From NCBI GenBank assembly GCA_025200525.1, contig CM045761.1, positions 102,276,182 through 102,340,181 of the forward strand: a DNA stretch of 64,000 nt, read 5' to 3'. The notes beneath the pieces were generated by a model that made no database searches, had not been told where the DNA came from, and was given only the letters and a program-made list of their open reading frames with translations. Each line of letters starts with the position of its first letter. Position 1 is the stretch's first letter. Shown here piece by piece: positions 46,337 through 57,800 of this stretch. The DNA comes from Camellia lanceoleosa. Its lineage: Eukaryota; Streptophyta; Magnoliopsida; Ericales; Theaceae. A program made the translations under genes and the position numbers.

Positions 46337-47515
46337 GGGTAATATTTCTTCAACTTGTCCATGTTGATCGATTGTGAGAACTCTAGGCCATCTAGGTCCA
46401 TCAGAACGACAGCTCCACCCAACTAGATGGACTTAATGATGTAGGGACCAGTCCAATTGGGTCTAAACTTGCCCCTTGGGTCGTGGATGGGAGCTCGGTT
46501 GTCTTTGAGCACCAAATCTCCTTCCTTTAGATTCCTGGACTAAACCTTCTTGTTGAAAGCCCGGGCAATTCTGCGCTGATAACCTTGAACATGGTACAGT
46601 GCTTTCAATCCCCTCTCGTCAAAAAGCAAGAGTTCCTCAAATCTGCTCTGCTACCAATCTGCTTCGGCTATCTGGTACTCAGCCAACACTCGCAAAGATG
46701 GAACCTCAATTTTGATGGGCAGAACGGCCTCCATCCCATAAACCAATGAATACGAAGTCGCCCCGGTAGAAGTTCTGATTGAAGTCCGGTAGCCCCACAG
46801 AGCAAACGGTAACTTATCTAGCCAGTCCCGATAGGTTTCCACCATCTTCTGCATTATGTGCTTGATATTCTTGTTGGCGGCCTCAATCGCTCCATTGGTT
46901 TGCGGCCGGTATGTGGATGACTTATGAAAAGCCACATTGTATTTCTCCAGCAAGTCAATCACTTCTTTCTTGAAGTGGGAACCGTTATCTAAAATGATCT
47001 CATTTGGGACTCCATAACGACAGATGATGTTGTTTATGATGAACTTTGCGACATGTGAAGCCTTCAACACCGCATAAGATTGGGCCTCGACCCACTTTGT
47101 AAAATAATCTATCGCAACCAAGATGAACTCATGCCCATTCGACCCCTTCGGAGTAACAGCCCCGATCACGTCAATTCCCCAAACTGAAAATGGCCATGGC
47201 AAAGTCATGTTGTACAGCTTTGACGGCGGGATGTTCATGCGATTTGCATGGATCTGACATTTGTGGCATCGCCGAACAAAGCCAATACAATCATCCTCCA
47301 TGGTAGACCAGTAGTAACCCTGTCTGAGGATCTTTCGAGCCAACATTACTCCGTTCATATGTGCACCATATTCTCCTCCATGGATGGCCTCCATCAGGCG
47401 CTTCGATTCTTCAGTTTCTACACATAGCTTATGCATTCCCAGATGACCTCTCTTATACAGCTTACCCCTACAGATGACAAACTGAATAGCCATTCTCTGA
47501 TTACCCTTTTATCTT
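46337..47515 (-). pseudogene. Tat-1 integrase
   Basis: The open part 46651-47493 encodes 280 residues with the HHCC zinc motif (H38, H45, C76, C79) and the DDE core (D108 in WGIDVIG, D169 in ILDNGS, E204 in GAIEAANK). All catalytic residues are present. The C-terminus continues to 46337 with GKFRPNWTGPY and MDLDGLEFSQSINMDKLKKYY. It is interrupted by three TAG codons, at least two of them where the family has Gln: after EADW, after FNKKV and before LGGAVV. No chromodomain follows. This lies at the 3' end of pol, as in Tat/Ogre elements. Confidence 0.88.
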
Positions 47516-47588
47516 TGGCATTTGCCCCTGGCGGATACGTCTCTTTCTCCAGGAAGTTCCAAATGTTGTAATACCAGGGGTTGTCGTC

Positions 47589-48431
47589 CTAAGCCTCATC
47601 TATAGCAGCAATTGATTCATACGCTGGCACGAGCTTCTGGTCAATAATGACTGGACGCATCTGGACTCCGAACGGGATGTCTATCATGGAAGATAGAGTT
47701 GCTAGTGAGTCTACGAACCTGTTGTTCTCTCTTGCTAGATGAGCAAAGTTTAGCTTCTCAAACCAAGGAATTAACAAATCCAAGGCCTGGTGGTACATTA
47801 TCATCTTTTCTTCCTTGACTTTCCAGTCCCCTTTTGCTTGAGACACAACAAGGTTCGAGTCCCCAATGACGTCCAACCGTTTTGCCCCTAGTTCCAGGGC
47901 TGCTTCTAGACCGGCAATGCATGCCTCATATTCTGCTTCATTGTTCGAGACTTTGAACCGAAGTTTGAATGCTAGAAGGATACGGGAATTGTCAGGTGCT
48001 ATCAACAACACTCCTATCCCATATCCGTATTGGTTTGATGCTTCGTCAAAGTACATCGTCCAAGTTTCATTGCCGATATGCAAGATGGTCTCATCTGGGA
48101 ATAAGTACTCAACTGCTTCACCCCCTTCCACTGGATGATCGGCTAAGAATTCTGCTACTGCTCTTCCCTTGACTGACTTGTGTGTTACATATTTCAGATC
48201 AAATTCGGAAAGCAAAAGCAACCAACGAGCTAGCCTACCTGTAAGCGCCGGTTTCTCGAAATGATATTTGATGGGATCCAATCGTGAAACCAACATTACG
48301 GAGTGAGCTAACAGGTAGTGCCGCAGCTTCCTGGTAGCCCATACCAAGGCTAAGCAAGCCTTCTCCAATGGTGTGTAGCGAGTTTCATATTCCAGCATCT
48401 TCTTGCTCAGATAGTAAATGGCCCTCTCCAC
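47589..48431 (-). CDS. Tat-1 RNase H C-terminal part and second RNase H
   Basis: This is a 280-codon open frame. Residues 5-100 are the end of the RT-linked RNase H (YYLSKKMLEYETRYTPLEK, LRHYL, then AEFLADHP). Residues 124-250 are a second RNase H of the archaeal/plant type (MYFDEASN D129, NNEAEYEA E167, VIGDSNLV D191, RFVDSLA D241), so all four acidic residues are present. This second domain between RT-RNase H and integrase is the signature of the Tat/Ogre lineage. It is part of a polyprotein and the listed start is only the first Met after a frame change near 48450. Confidence 0.85.
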   Translation of the reverse strand: MERAIYYLSKKMLEYETRYTPLEKACLALVWATRKLRHYLLAHSVMLVSRLDPIKYHFEKPALTGRLARWLLLLSEFDLKYVTHKSVKGRAVAEFLADHPVEGGEAVEYLFPDETILHIGNETWTMYFDEASNQYGYGIGVLLIAPDNSRILLAFKLRFKVSNNEAEYEACIAGLEAALELGAKRLDVIGDSNLVVSQAKGDWKVKEEKMIMYHQALDLLIPWFEKLNFAHLARENNRFVDSLATLSSMIDIPFGVQMRPVIIDQKLVPAYESIAAIDEA

Positions 48432-48579
48432 CTTGTCCTCTGAATCCCTGCGCGAGCATACAGCCCATTGTAGTTTCAGTCACTGAAATGTACAATATCA
48501 ACGGTCTCCCTGGTTCTGGTGGTGACAACACGGGTGGGTTCTATAAGTATTTCTTGATCTGTTCAAAAGCAGCTTGGCA
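48432..48579 (-). pseudogene. Tat-1 RNase H start, frameshifted
   Basis: After a stop following KKFQWDG, the minus strand continues CQAAFEQIKKYL and SVTETTMGCMLAQ, the expected start of the RNase H. The frame changes near 48450 before RDSEDKVERAIYYLSKK. A stop and a frameshift therefore lie between RT and RNase H. Confidence 0.75.
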
Positions 48580-49688
48580 TCAGCCGTCCCATTGGAATTT
48601 CTTTCCTTTCTTCAAGAGACCAAAAAGTGGTTCACAAGTCAAGGTCAATTTTGAGATAAACCGTCTTATGAATTGCACTTTACCCAGAAAGTCTCGCACC
48701 TCCTTTTCAGTCATTGGTGGTGGCATTTCTAAGATGGTCTTGATTTTGGAAGGGTCGACTTCGATGCCCCTTTGTGTAATCAGAAACCCTAGCATTTTCC
48801 CTGCTGTAACACCGAATGTACACTTCTGAGGGTTTAACCGCAATCGGAATTCTCTGATCCTTTGAAAGAACTTTTGCAAGGCGGTATAGTGGTCCTTTCT
48901 TTCTTTGGATTTGACAATCATGTCGTTCACGTACACCTCAACCTCTTTGTGGATCATGTCATGTAATATCGTGGTCGCGGCCCGTTGATATGTAGCTCCA
49001 GCGTTCTTCAGCCCGAATGGCATCACTTTGTAGCAGTAGGTCCCCCACGGGGTGGTGAAGGCAGTCTTTTCCCGGTCTTCAAGTGCCATCACTATCTGAT
49101 TATAGCCTGAAAAGCCATCCATAAACGAAAGCAAAGCATGCCCCGCTGTAAAATCCACCAGCTCATCAATATGCGGCAAAGGAAAGTCATCCTTCGAACT
49201 AGCTCTGTTCAAATCCCTAAAATCCACGCACACCCAGATCCTGCCATCTTTCTTTGGCACGGGAACAATGTTGGCCAACCAAGTCGGGTATTCGGATACC
49301 AGCAGGAAGCCTGCATCGATTTGCTTGGTGACTTCTTCCTTAATCTTGATGGCCCAGTCAGGGCAGATCCTTCTGAGTTTCTGTTTGACAGGTCGGGCCT
49401 CGGGGTCAAGAGGGATCCAGTGCTGTACAATCTCAGGATCGATTCCAGGCATGTCTTCGTAGGACCACGCGAAAACATTTTTGAAATCTTTTAATAAAGC
49501 AACTAAGCGTTCGCGTTCCTCCAAAGACAACGTGGACCCAATCTGGACCAGCCGCGGGTCCTTCTCAGTACCAATATTCACAGTAGTGATTTCATCCATT
49601 AAGGGTTTAACAAATCTCTCTTGCTCTTGATCAATTAATCGTTGCAAAACCGGAAGAATTTCTTCCTCGTCGTTTTCATCAAAATTTT
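48580..49688 (-). CDS. Tat-1 reverse transcriptase with YVND instead of YVDD
   Basis: The open frame 48580-49647 (355 residues) contains all main gypsy RT blocks: PVKQKLRR (86-93), PVPKKDGRIWVCVDFRDLN (129-147), LPHIDELVD (157-165), FMDGFSGYNQI (175-185), MPFGLKNAGATYQR (209-222), then VYVNDMIVKS (238 on) and the thumb/connection LNPQKCTFGV. The second catalytic motif should be Y/F-x-D-D; here residue 241 is Asn (codon AAC at 48925-48927), so polymerase activity is expected to be lost. The frame also ends early at a stop after KKFQWDG. It is part of the pol polyprotein; upstream sequence to 49688 reads as the acidic linker. Confidence 0.9.
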
Positions 49689-49695
49689 GAAAGTC

Positions 49696-50568
49696 CTAAT
49701 TCAAGCAATATATCAAAGGCATAGAAAAGTACTCAGAAACCACATCCATATCATTCTCATTATGTACTTCCAAACCGTCCAATTCTTCTGTTACAACAGA
49801 CTCGAAAGAGAAAGAAAAAGACGACCTGGACAGGACTGTGGCATCCGGGTTATCACCCCCAGGAATACCGGACTCAGACTCAGTTAAGCTGGAACCTAAT
49901 TCCAACTCACAAGACTCGGTGGAATCAGATTCCGGCTCACTACCTGACCCGGTGCTGCTTGACAAAAATCCCTCCTCGTACTGCCAAATGAGGGAGGGTG
50001 CGATGGATGCATCCAAAATATTTGCTGCTAGGCCCGCAGCCGTTTTATTCCCAATCATGGACACCGAGGAGTTATCCCCCAAGCACTTCTGTTCGATCGG
50101 AGGATCTGAAAGTAGACATGCCAGTGCTACCCTCATTTCAATCTCGACGTCCTCAGACTCCATTTCCTTACTCTGTTCAACCTCAACTGCTGGGTCTGTC
50201 TGCTCTTCGGCAACATCATCCACAGGTAACTGCAGGTCGAAGAAGATCTCAAAACCTGGCATGCACTTCCTCTCCGCATTCAGCCACGGCTCTGGGAAGC
50301 CACAAAATGGAAAGTCCTCCCCCTCCCGGACGAAGCGTCCGTTTAGGGTACCCTGGATGGGCCGATGCATCAACTCAAAAGGCTTTCCCATCTGTTTCGC
50401 TTTGGCTCTCCCAGCCATCTCTTTACCTTTCCCTACCCAATCCTCTTTGGTAGGCAGATAACCCAAGCCAAAGATGTGTGGGTTGTGTGGCACTTCGGCC
50501 AATGTTGCAACACCTTTCCAGCCACTCTTTCCTAATCCCATCCCAGGGATGTGCTGGAGCTTGGTCAT
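49696..50568 (-). CDS. Tat-1 pol linker between protease and RT
   Basis: The 290-residue open frame starts with a glycine-rich GMGLGKSGWKGV segment, reminiscent of the G-patch-like region after the protease in Tat/Ogre elements. A long acidic, Ser/Glu-rich and low-complexity half follows (SSSTGSGSEPESDS). No catalytic motif is visible. The large plus-strand frames at 49838-50461 are shadows of it. Role in the polyprotein unknown. Confidence 0.65.
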   Translation of the reverse strand: MTKLQHIPGMGLGKSGWKGVATLAEVPHNPHIFGLGYLPTKEDWVGKGKEMAGRAKAKQMGKPFELMHRPIQGTLNGRFVREGEDFPFCGFPEPWLNAERKCMPGFEIFFDLQLPVDDVAEEQTDPAVEVEQSKEMESEDVEIEMRVALACLLSDPPIEQKCLGDNSSVSMIGNKTAAGLAANILDASIAPSLIWQYEEGFLSSSTGSGSEPESDSTESCELELGSSLTESESGIPGGDNPDATVLSRSSFSFSFESVVTEELDGLEVHNENDMDVVSEYFSMPLIYCLN

Positions 50569-50580
50569 GAGGTATACTGC

Positions 50581-51276
50581 CTAAGCACTGACATATATCC
50601 CCTCGTTAGTAGCCATGATGTTCTGTACAACCCGAGCCTCAGCCAGGGTAAAACTTGATATGAACACATCCTTCATGCCATGCTCGATTTCTAGAACAGG
50701 CGTAGATACCTCCGGTGGTGAATGAATCGATGAATTTCCAAAGACAATGGCTACTCCATTCCCATGGGGGTATTTCACCATTTGATGCAAGGTGGACGAC
50801 ACCGCCTTTACCTAATGCAGCCACGGCCGCCCCAAGAGCAAGTTGAAAGTTGCAAGAACCTCTAAGACATAGAAATCTATCTCATGCTGTCCCGGTCCAA
50901 CCTTGGTTTGAATTTTTACCGTCCCCATGACTTCTCTGCTCGTGTTGTCGCATGCCCAGATCACCTGAACCGTTGGTATAAAGTCCGCGGTCTTCAAACC
51001 GATTGCATACACAGTTCTTGCTGGGCACACATTGATGGTGGATCCGGTATCAACAAGAACCACCGGTATCCATTTATTTCTATACTCCACGGAGATGTAG
51101 AGTGGCTTGTTATGGTTCGCCCCCTCAGGTGGCAATTCCTTGTCGGAAAAAGTCAGCATCGGAGTAGCTCCTCCCGGAAAGACTAATCCCACCAGCTGCT
51201 CTGGTGTGGTTTCTATTGAGAGCTTGGCCATATCCATGGCTAATAAGACAGCCTGCCGGTGCATTCGCGACACCAT
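50581..51276 (-). CDS. Tat-1 aspartic protease
   Basis: The frame 50812-51276 (154 residues) contains the retropepsin active-site motif VLVDTGSTINVCP (catalytic D76) and the closing FNLLLGRPWLH motif. It is preceded by LTFSDKELPPEGANHNKPLYI, the conserved pre-protease segment of Tat elements. A stop after WLH is followed by the conserved STLHQMVKYP segment at 50750-50800. A TAG just upstream (near 51286) lies before GLLMVSRMHR where the family usually has Trp. It would cleave the gag-pol polyprotein. Confidence 0.85.
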
Positions 51277-51285
51277 AAGCAGTCC

Positions 51286-52023
51286 CTAGATGGAGATGTC
51301 TGCTTGTATCTTTTTTAGCTGTCTGAGTACAGCTTCATCCTTAAGTTGCTTCTCCTTCTGTTTCTCAGCCTCCCTATCCTTCCCAGATACCTCTGGCTGA
51401 TCCAGGTGAGGAGGCTTGAAATACCGTCCACTCTTAGTCATATGGTCGACTTCACCAACGTACCAGGTATCATCTGGTTGGTTGCTCCTCCAATCCTCGT
51501 CCGTGTGGGCAAGACATAAATCATCGTCTTCCCACCACATTCCATCGGCAACCAACAAACACCTGTCCGACTCCGGTATGACTGTTCTTGTACTCGCGGT
51601 ACCTTCCATCCATATGCTTGCAGCATTCTCTGTTTCTGTGTGCATAGCAGTTTCAGTCCCTACATGGGCCTTAGCTTTCTGGATTCTCTCAAAATCTTTA
51701 GATCTTTCTTGTTCTGACTGTGTCAATACAGCTAGCTATTCAATAATTCCTGTATTCAAAATGCTCCAATCCTGAGTGAAATTCTTGACACTGGCGCTCT
51801 CTGGCGATGTGCTCTGTTTTTCGACCATTCCGGCCGTCACTGACATTCTTGCCCCTGTCGGGCCTTGTCCTAGTTGGAATTCTTCCACTATATCTGGTTG
51901 ATCATCCAACCATCCGGTAGCCTCCGCCGAATCCTCATAATCAAACCAGTTGACTGCTGTGTCCCCTGGATCTTGGTCACTGTAAAACTGGAGATTGGCA
52001 AGGTCCTCTTCCACAGCCATCAA
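51286..52023 (-). pseudogene. Tat-1 gag-protease linker
   Basis: Two minus-strand frames, 51736-52023 and 51286-51726, are separated by a TAG. They are rich in Asp, Glu, Ser and Trp and include the MTKSGRYFKPPHL segment found before the protease in Tat elements. The function of this linker is not known. The low-complexity C-terminal part (KDREAEKQKEKQLKDE) is charged. Confidence 0.6.
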
Positions 52024-52035
52024 ATCATCTGTCCT

Positions 52036-53990
52036 CTATCCCAAACCATCCCCTTGGATTACACACAGCTCTATCTCTGTTGGCAATTCCACACTTGGCC
52101 CATCTTGGCCTACTGACGAAATGTAGTCACTCGAACTATATACTTTCTCAACAAAACTCCCAGGTTCCTCAGACTCTGGCTCGACAACCCCCTTCTCCTC
52201 TGAAATCTCCCATCTTCTGTCTTTGACAGCTATCACCATTGTCTTAGGTTGGGTTATGGAGATGTCCATCATGCACAAATCGATGCAGTCGGGAAGGAAC
52301 ACCTCCGGCTTGGGTAGGTGGGAAGGAGTGATATATATGCTGGAATCGTAAGCCACGGCCACAGTCTGGATAAAGTTGATTCTTTTGGGAGGTGGAGTTT
52401 GGTTATAAGGTGGGAGAGGGTTTGTTATGACATTGGATTTTTCGGGAGGCATAATCACCCCATTATCAATGAGATCTTGAATCTCATGACATAATCGGTA
52501 GCATAGGTCGGTGTCATGACCGTGCTGTTGGTGAAATGCGCAATATTTGGCTGGGTTGTGGGTAGGAGGAAGTTTTTCCGGTAATAGCCGTGGCTCTAGG
52601 GGCTTCAAGTGCCCTTTTTTGATTAACACCCCCAGAGCTTTGGATAGGGGTATATATAGTGGAGCGAAGGTTCTTGTGTTTTTGGATGGGTATTTGGCTA
52701 TTTGTGTATGGCTTTCGGACGCACCGGAGAATGGTGTGGCTGCCATGGTTCTTGGAGGGAGGTTGGTGGTAACCATGCTTACTTCGGAGGCTCTCGCAGT
52801 TGTAGCGCCGCTCGGGCCTGCGTTGTTGTTGCGATGGAAAGTTCTTCGGGGTTGCTCCCGATCATTATCAATTAAGCCTTGCTTCAAGGAATCCTCAATT
52901 TGTACTCCCATCTCATGCAGATCAGAAAAGGTAGGGAAGGGGAGTACGATCATTTTCTGCCTCAACTTCGGCTGAAGATTGCGCATAATCATCCGAATAT
53001 GATCTTTGTCTGTGGGCCTTAGGGTCATCATCGAAGCCTTAGCCCTCCAGCGAGTCACAAATTCTGAGAAGCTCTCCTTAGCCTTTTGTCTCGTTGTCTC
53101 AAGATCACAAGTCGTAATCTCGATTTGTGTGTTATACGAATATTGTGCAATGAAGGCCTCAGCCATTTCGTCCCAGTTTCTCTTGACATCATCTTCTAAT
53201 TTGGCATACCATATTGCCGCCACACCCGACAAGGTTCGGCCGAATAGAGACAGCTTCTGCAGTCTGGAGAGGCCCATTGGCCTTAAGATATCTAAACACA
53301 ATCTCAGGTGCACCATGGGATCCCCGGAACCATCAAATCAGTCGATGTGCGGCATCTTGAATCTGTCCGGCAGCGTCACAGCTACGTCGGTATATCCGTC
53401 TTCAATGTCAGGGATGGTTTTGACTCCCTAGGATCTCTTGAACAGCTTTTCGAGCTTGCTCAACTTCGGTGCTGTAGGATCTGTCTTGAACTCAAAAAGG
53501 GAGTCCGGTAGGTTGGTGGGTGTTTTGGATAATTGGGTAGGATCTGGGGTAGAACCGAGGGTGGGGGTGGTCCTGTGGGAATGTCTGTATCATTCTGAAC
53601 ATTAGCTGTCTCCCTAAGGGTTGGAACTCCTGGCAGGATAGGAGCTTGCTGCGAAGCAGATGCTCCAGTTTGTTGTTGTAGCCTCACAATTAACTATGCT
53701 TGTTCAGTCATAACCGTGACCTGTTGCTTGGCAAACTCCGCCTGTCGGACAGCATCTTGCTACATAATTTTCATGCTTTCCTAAAGCTGGCGCACCATCT
53801 CCTCTAAACTTGCCATACTGTCTTGATCTAACTGAATTATTGGTAAATATTCCCTCTCTGTGGGAGAAACAGAACCCTGATCCCTACTGTACTTAGGTGG
53901 GGTAGATAAGGCCCTCTGAACTGACTGCTGAACCGATGTTTTCTGCCTAATTGCCCTTTGTCTAGTAACCAGGGGTAGAGAGTGGTACAC
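52036..53990 (-). pseudogene. Tat-1 gag
   Basis: The longest frame, 52036-53316 (426 residues), has the Retrotrans_gag core (KLSLFGRTLSGVAAIWYAKL 21-40, FIAQYSYNTQ, ESFSEFVTRWRAKA 81-94) and the C-x2-H-x3-GH-x4-C zinc-like motif (YCAFHQQHGHDTDLC, residues 258-272). Upstream, MPHID-stop-FDGSGDP shows a CGA to TGA change near 53340. The N-terminal region back to an ATG at 53988-53990 is broken by further stops, mostly CAG to TAG (53782, near 53766, near 53697). A frame change near 53430 is also seen. Gag would form the virus-like particle; this copy cannot do so without recoding. Confidence 0.85.
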
Positions 53991-54793
53991 TAGTTGTCCG
54001 TCTACCAGATCCTCAGATCGATTGAGTCGACGACCTCTAGTCCAGAGTGCTTGGGAAATATCTGCTGGGTTAGAAGCAATCGCGCTAAACTACCTAGCAA
54101 AAAGATAAATAAAGCGATAATAAGGAAATAAAACAACCAGATAAACGGACAATATAACAGCGTAAAATAAACACACAACACACAGTTGGGTATCACAACA
54201 CCCTGTCGATAAGCTGAATACACTATTCCTCAAACATTGGTCATTATCCCCGAATCACAGTCCCCAAAGCTGAATCTGATACCCGCAGATAACTGATTCT
54301 CAAAAACACTAATACTAGTGCCCTCAGGCCTGACACTTAAACTTGTAAACTGATACGCGCATTCCCTGTAGACATACACTCCAAAAGCACATAGCAAGTA
54401 AAAGAGCCAAAACACCCCTATGTTGGTGTAGGGTTTCCCTGTCCTATTCTGTCAGGAGCTAGGGTTTCACTACGCACGCAGCAGTTTCAAACAACCTACA
54501 TCGAGTAAGCAACCTGTCCTAGTTTGGAATGGTCACTATGGATTCCGAATATGCGCTAGGTCAAATGGTCGAAAAGGGTGTCCCGGTAAAACCGGGGTTT
54601 GTGTTCCCATACTGGCAGAACCCACGACCGGTCAGCCTTATGGCACGCTTCTCGAAGCGAGCCTCCAGCAAACCGCTCAGGAATAACAGATGGCCAACAC
54701 GGTGTCCTAGGCGCACCAATGCACATGCAATGCAAAGAAACACATAAGTGTAGTCAAAACAAGATATCACGAGTTCGAGTCAAGCTCTCTAAA
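53991..54793 (-). promoter_or_regulatory. Tat-1 5' leader
   Basis: This is the interval between PBS and gag. Its distal half (54415-54790) is well conserved with Tat-2 (60350-60738), including GGGTTTCCCTGTCCTATT and GGAGCTAGGGTTTCACTACGCAC. It has no gene. It contains a stem-loop at 54580-54597. Packaging and dimer signals would be expected here but none is proven. Confidence 0.6.
54580..54597 (-). promoter_or_regulatory. Leader stem-loop of Tat-1
   Basis: On plus TCCCGGTAAAACCGGGG forms a GC-rich stem with an A/T loop. The homologous site in Tat-2 (60525-60542) keeps the stem with a paired C-G to T-A change and an added pair, so the pairing rather than the sequence seems conserved. Confidence 0.55.
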
Positions 54794-54811
54794 TCCCCAG
54801 CAAAGTCGCCA
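54794..54811 (-). other. Tat-1 PBS (tRNA-Arg type)
   Basis: The minus strand reads TGGCGACTTTGCTGGGGA five bases after the 5' LTR. Ogre-type elements are known for a tRNA-Arg PBS with TGGCGACTCCGCTGGGGA, and this differs at two positions. Confidence 0.8.
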
Positions 54812-54816
54812 GAAAC

Positions 54817-57800
54817 TGTAGACGTCCCCGAACGTCCCAGGAGGATGAATCCCGTTCTGCTCATTTGGGCTTACTACAGTTCAGACTCAAATTGTCACGG
54901 TTCTTAATCTGAACCAAAGAGTCCAAATACGACAAATCGTTTTGAGAAAACAAATTTTTTAGTAAAGTAGTGCTAAACATGGACTACTTTGCCAGATACA
55001 AAGTCGCCACCTAAATATTTGTTTTGGGGGAATTTAGGAAACCCTAACTCGTTTGCCTAAGGCCACATGTCCATCATCACCAGAGTTACCTCGGCTCAGG
55101 AACTTGGGTACGATTGGGGAAGGTCAGCTATGAGCATCCCTTCTCGCCCGATCCGAAGATCGGCTTCTACTAACCATGATATCCAATTTTGAAAACATTA
55201 TATGCTCTTATTCCAATTATTAGCATAGAATTACTATGTTATGCGCGCAGCAAACAAGTATAGACCAAATCGCCTAAATTAGAACAAAACATTTCATGTT
55301 TGTTTTGAAAATGGTTTGCTACTGGCAAGTAGGCTAAAATGCAGGTTTTGCCACCCTCGAGTGGACTTTTAGAAAAGATGGTTTTGCCACTATCCAGTGG
55401 GCTTTAAAACTCGCAGTTTTAATGCATTATTCCAATTTAAGTAATTCGACCTCCATCCACAAGCATCCAAACAGTTATATCACATAAGCAACTAGCCTCA
55501 TGGTAATCATGCTGTCATGTTAACATTCGCACGCATGCGGTATGCTAAAGCATAAAAGCTTACCTAGTACTCCAAGCCAAAACAGAAACTAGTTAGTAAT
55601 CATATGCATGACCTTAGTTCATGTTAAGATGGCTAATGCAACACATGTAGGATGTAGCTAGAACAGGCTCGGCTACCCTAAAGATGGCATGTGAAATGCT
55701 GCAACTAACAAGTACTCAACTTGGAATTTGAAATACAAGTGCAGTTAGCATGATGTACCGAGCCCGATGCATGTAAGACAAATGTATGGATACACGCATG
55801 CATAACATAAGGTATGCTAGTTCAAATATGACCTAATACTCACCATTGAAAGCAGGTAAGTAAAAGGGAGAAAGAAGTGGGGATTGGAAGACATACACAC
55901 ACTCACGCACACTTATTACACAATGGCCCTCACTCAGAGGGATCAAAAGAATATACAGGTCAAATAACAAATTAACTATCCTAACTAATTAATTATTACA
56001 GACGCTTCATTAATTAACAAAATAATTACAAAATAAAATGTGAAGCTTAAAGAGACTGCCACAGCTCTGCCTCGGAATGCACAAATGATGCATGTTTGAC
56101 TCGTCTTGCCCGGAAACTCGCTGCCATAACATCGCTGCCATAGCATTGCTGCCTCTATTTACACTGCCCAACTCCTCTGAAGATTGTGAAAATTCCTGGG
56201 GCACCTCTGAACCACTTCCTGATCACCCCGGAATACCACCGACCAGTGCAAAGTACCACCTGCCATGGGAACATTCTTGTCAGCCAAATGTTAACACCGC
56301 CACATATAGGGTGGGTCAAGATCGTATGTGGTCGGCCTTGGCCATCTCTTGTCAGAATCCAATTGACAACAAAGAACAGAGAGCAAGCAGTGTATGGCAT
56401 GGAATTTTCAAGCAAATGTAAACATGGCCACACTTCCTATCATGCAATGGACTCAAAGGGGCATGACCCTCAACCCTCGGGCCACCAATTATGCATTTTG
56501 ATACATGATGGCCTAAGAGGCCAAGCTTGCAACTTAATGTAAAATGCATGCAACAAACAAATAAATACCGACACCCTATCATGTTGAGATCAAAGGCATC
56601 GGCAACCGAGGATTGAGACATGTTTCGTCACTTTGAGTACGAACACTTCCCAATCCTCATGCTTGGTTTGACACCCCAAACCAAGTAATGCAATGCATGT
56701 ATACAAACATGGCTCAAAATGCGAAATGAGGCTAAGAAGCAAAGCATGCCAAATGCAATGTATCCTAAGCATGCAAGTTAAGTTAATGCGATATAAACAT
56801 GCCAAATATGCAACGAGTATATGAGATGCAATTAGCTAAACACTATGCAAACATGCAAGTATGATGCTATGCAAGCATGATCCCAAAGCAATGCAACATG
56901 ATCATGTAATGGTGGACCTAAAACCCAAAGGGCAGACCTCAGCCCACTCCCAAAACAGTGACCAAAAATGCCCAAAATTGTGGACAAATGCTCGTGCAAG
57001 CATGCATACCAATAGGCCCAAGACAAGGAGCATTCCACTACAATTACCCCAAACACTTATGTCATGAACTTTTCAATACAAAACAGAGTTTCAACATGCA
57101 AAATGAGCCCCCAAAACCCACTGATATGGCAACCCCAAAGACTTAAACACCTAAGCATGCCCCAATGCTCATTTCAAGGCACAACAAAACAACTTTTCAA
57201 TGCATGAAAGTGATGATAAATGTAAGCATACAAGCATGGATTAGGGACTGAAATGGCATGTGAGATGACTCCAAAGCATTGAAACAACCCAACTAAGGCA
57301 TGCTTATGACTCACACACTCAAGGCTCACAAGCCAAAATACAAAGGGGCTATACCAAACATGGCAAATATGATCAAAACAGTGCCTAACAGACCTCAAGT
57401 ATGATGAAACATGACCAAAAGCTTCACAAAGCTAGGGAAAAAAATGCAAGCATGATGGTCTAATGGCTAAATGCATTTCTAGACAAAATGAGGACATACA
57501 AAGCAAGTATATCAAATATGAAAGGGGCCATTAATCCAACTGAAAACAGAGACATAATATGACCCAATAACATACAAAAACCTCTGAAATGGAGCCAAAG
57601 ACAACTACTCATGTATGCTACCATTATGAGCCAAAAATATGAACAAAAGAAAGACTAAGGGAGAGGGATGTCCCTCCCCTATACAAGACCTCAAAACCTC
57701 TTCTTCACCACTAAAAATCCACTGGATTTTAGTGGTGAGAAAGCCAACACACCAAGGTAACCAAAGCTTAAAGAAGAAAGCACTAAAGGGGCCAAATAAG

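Noticed and set aside
49838..50461. Plus-strand open frame of 207 codons
   Set aside because: It is the shadow of the acidic Tat-1 linker on the minus strand with no motif of its own.
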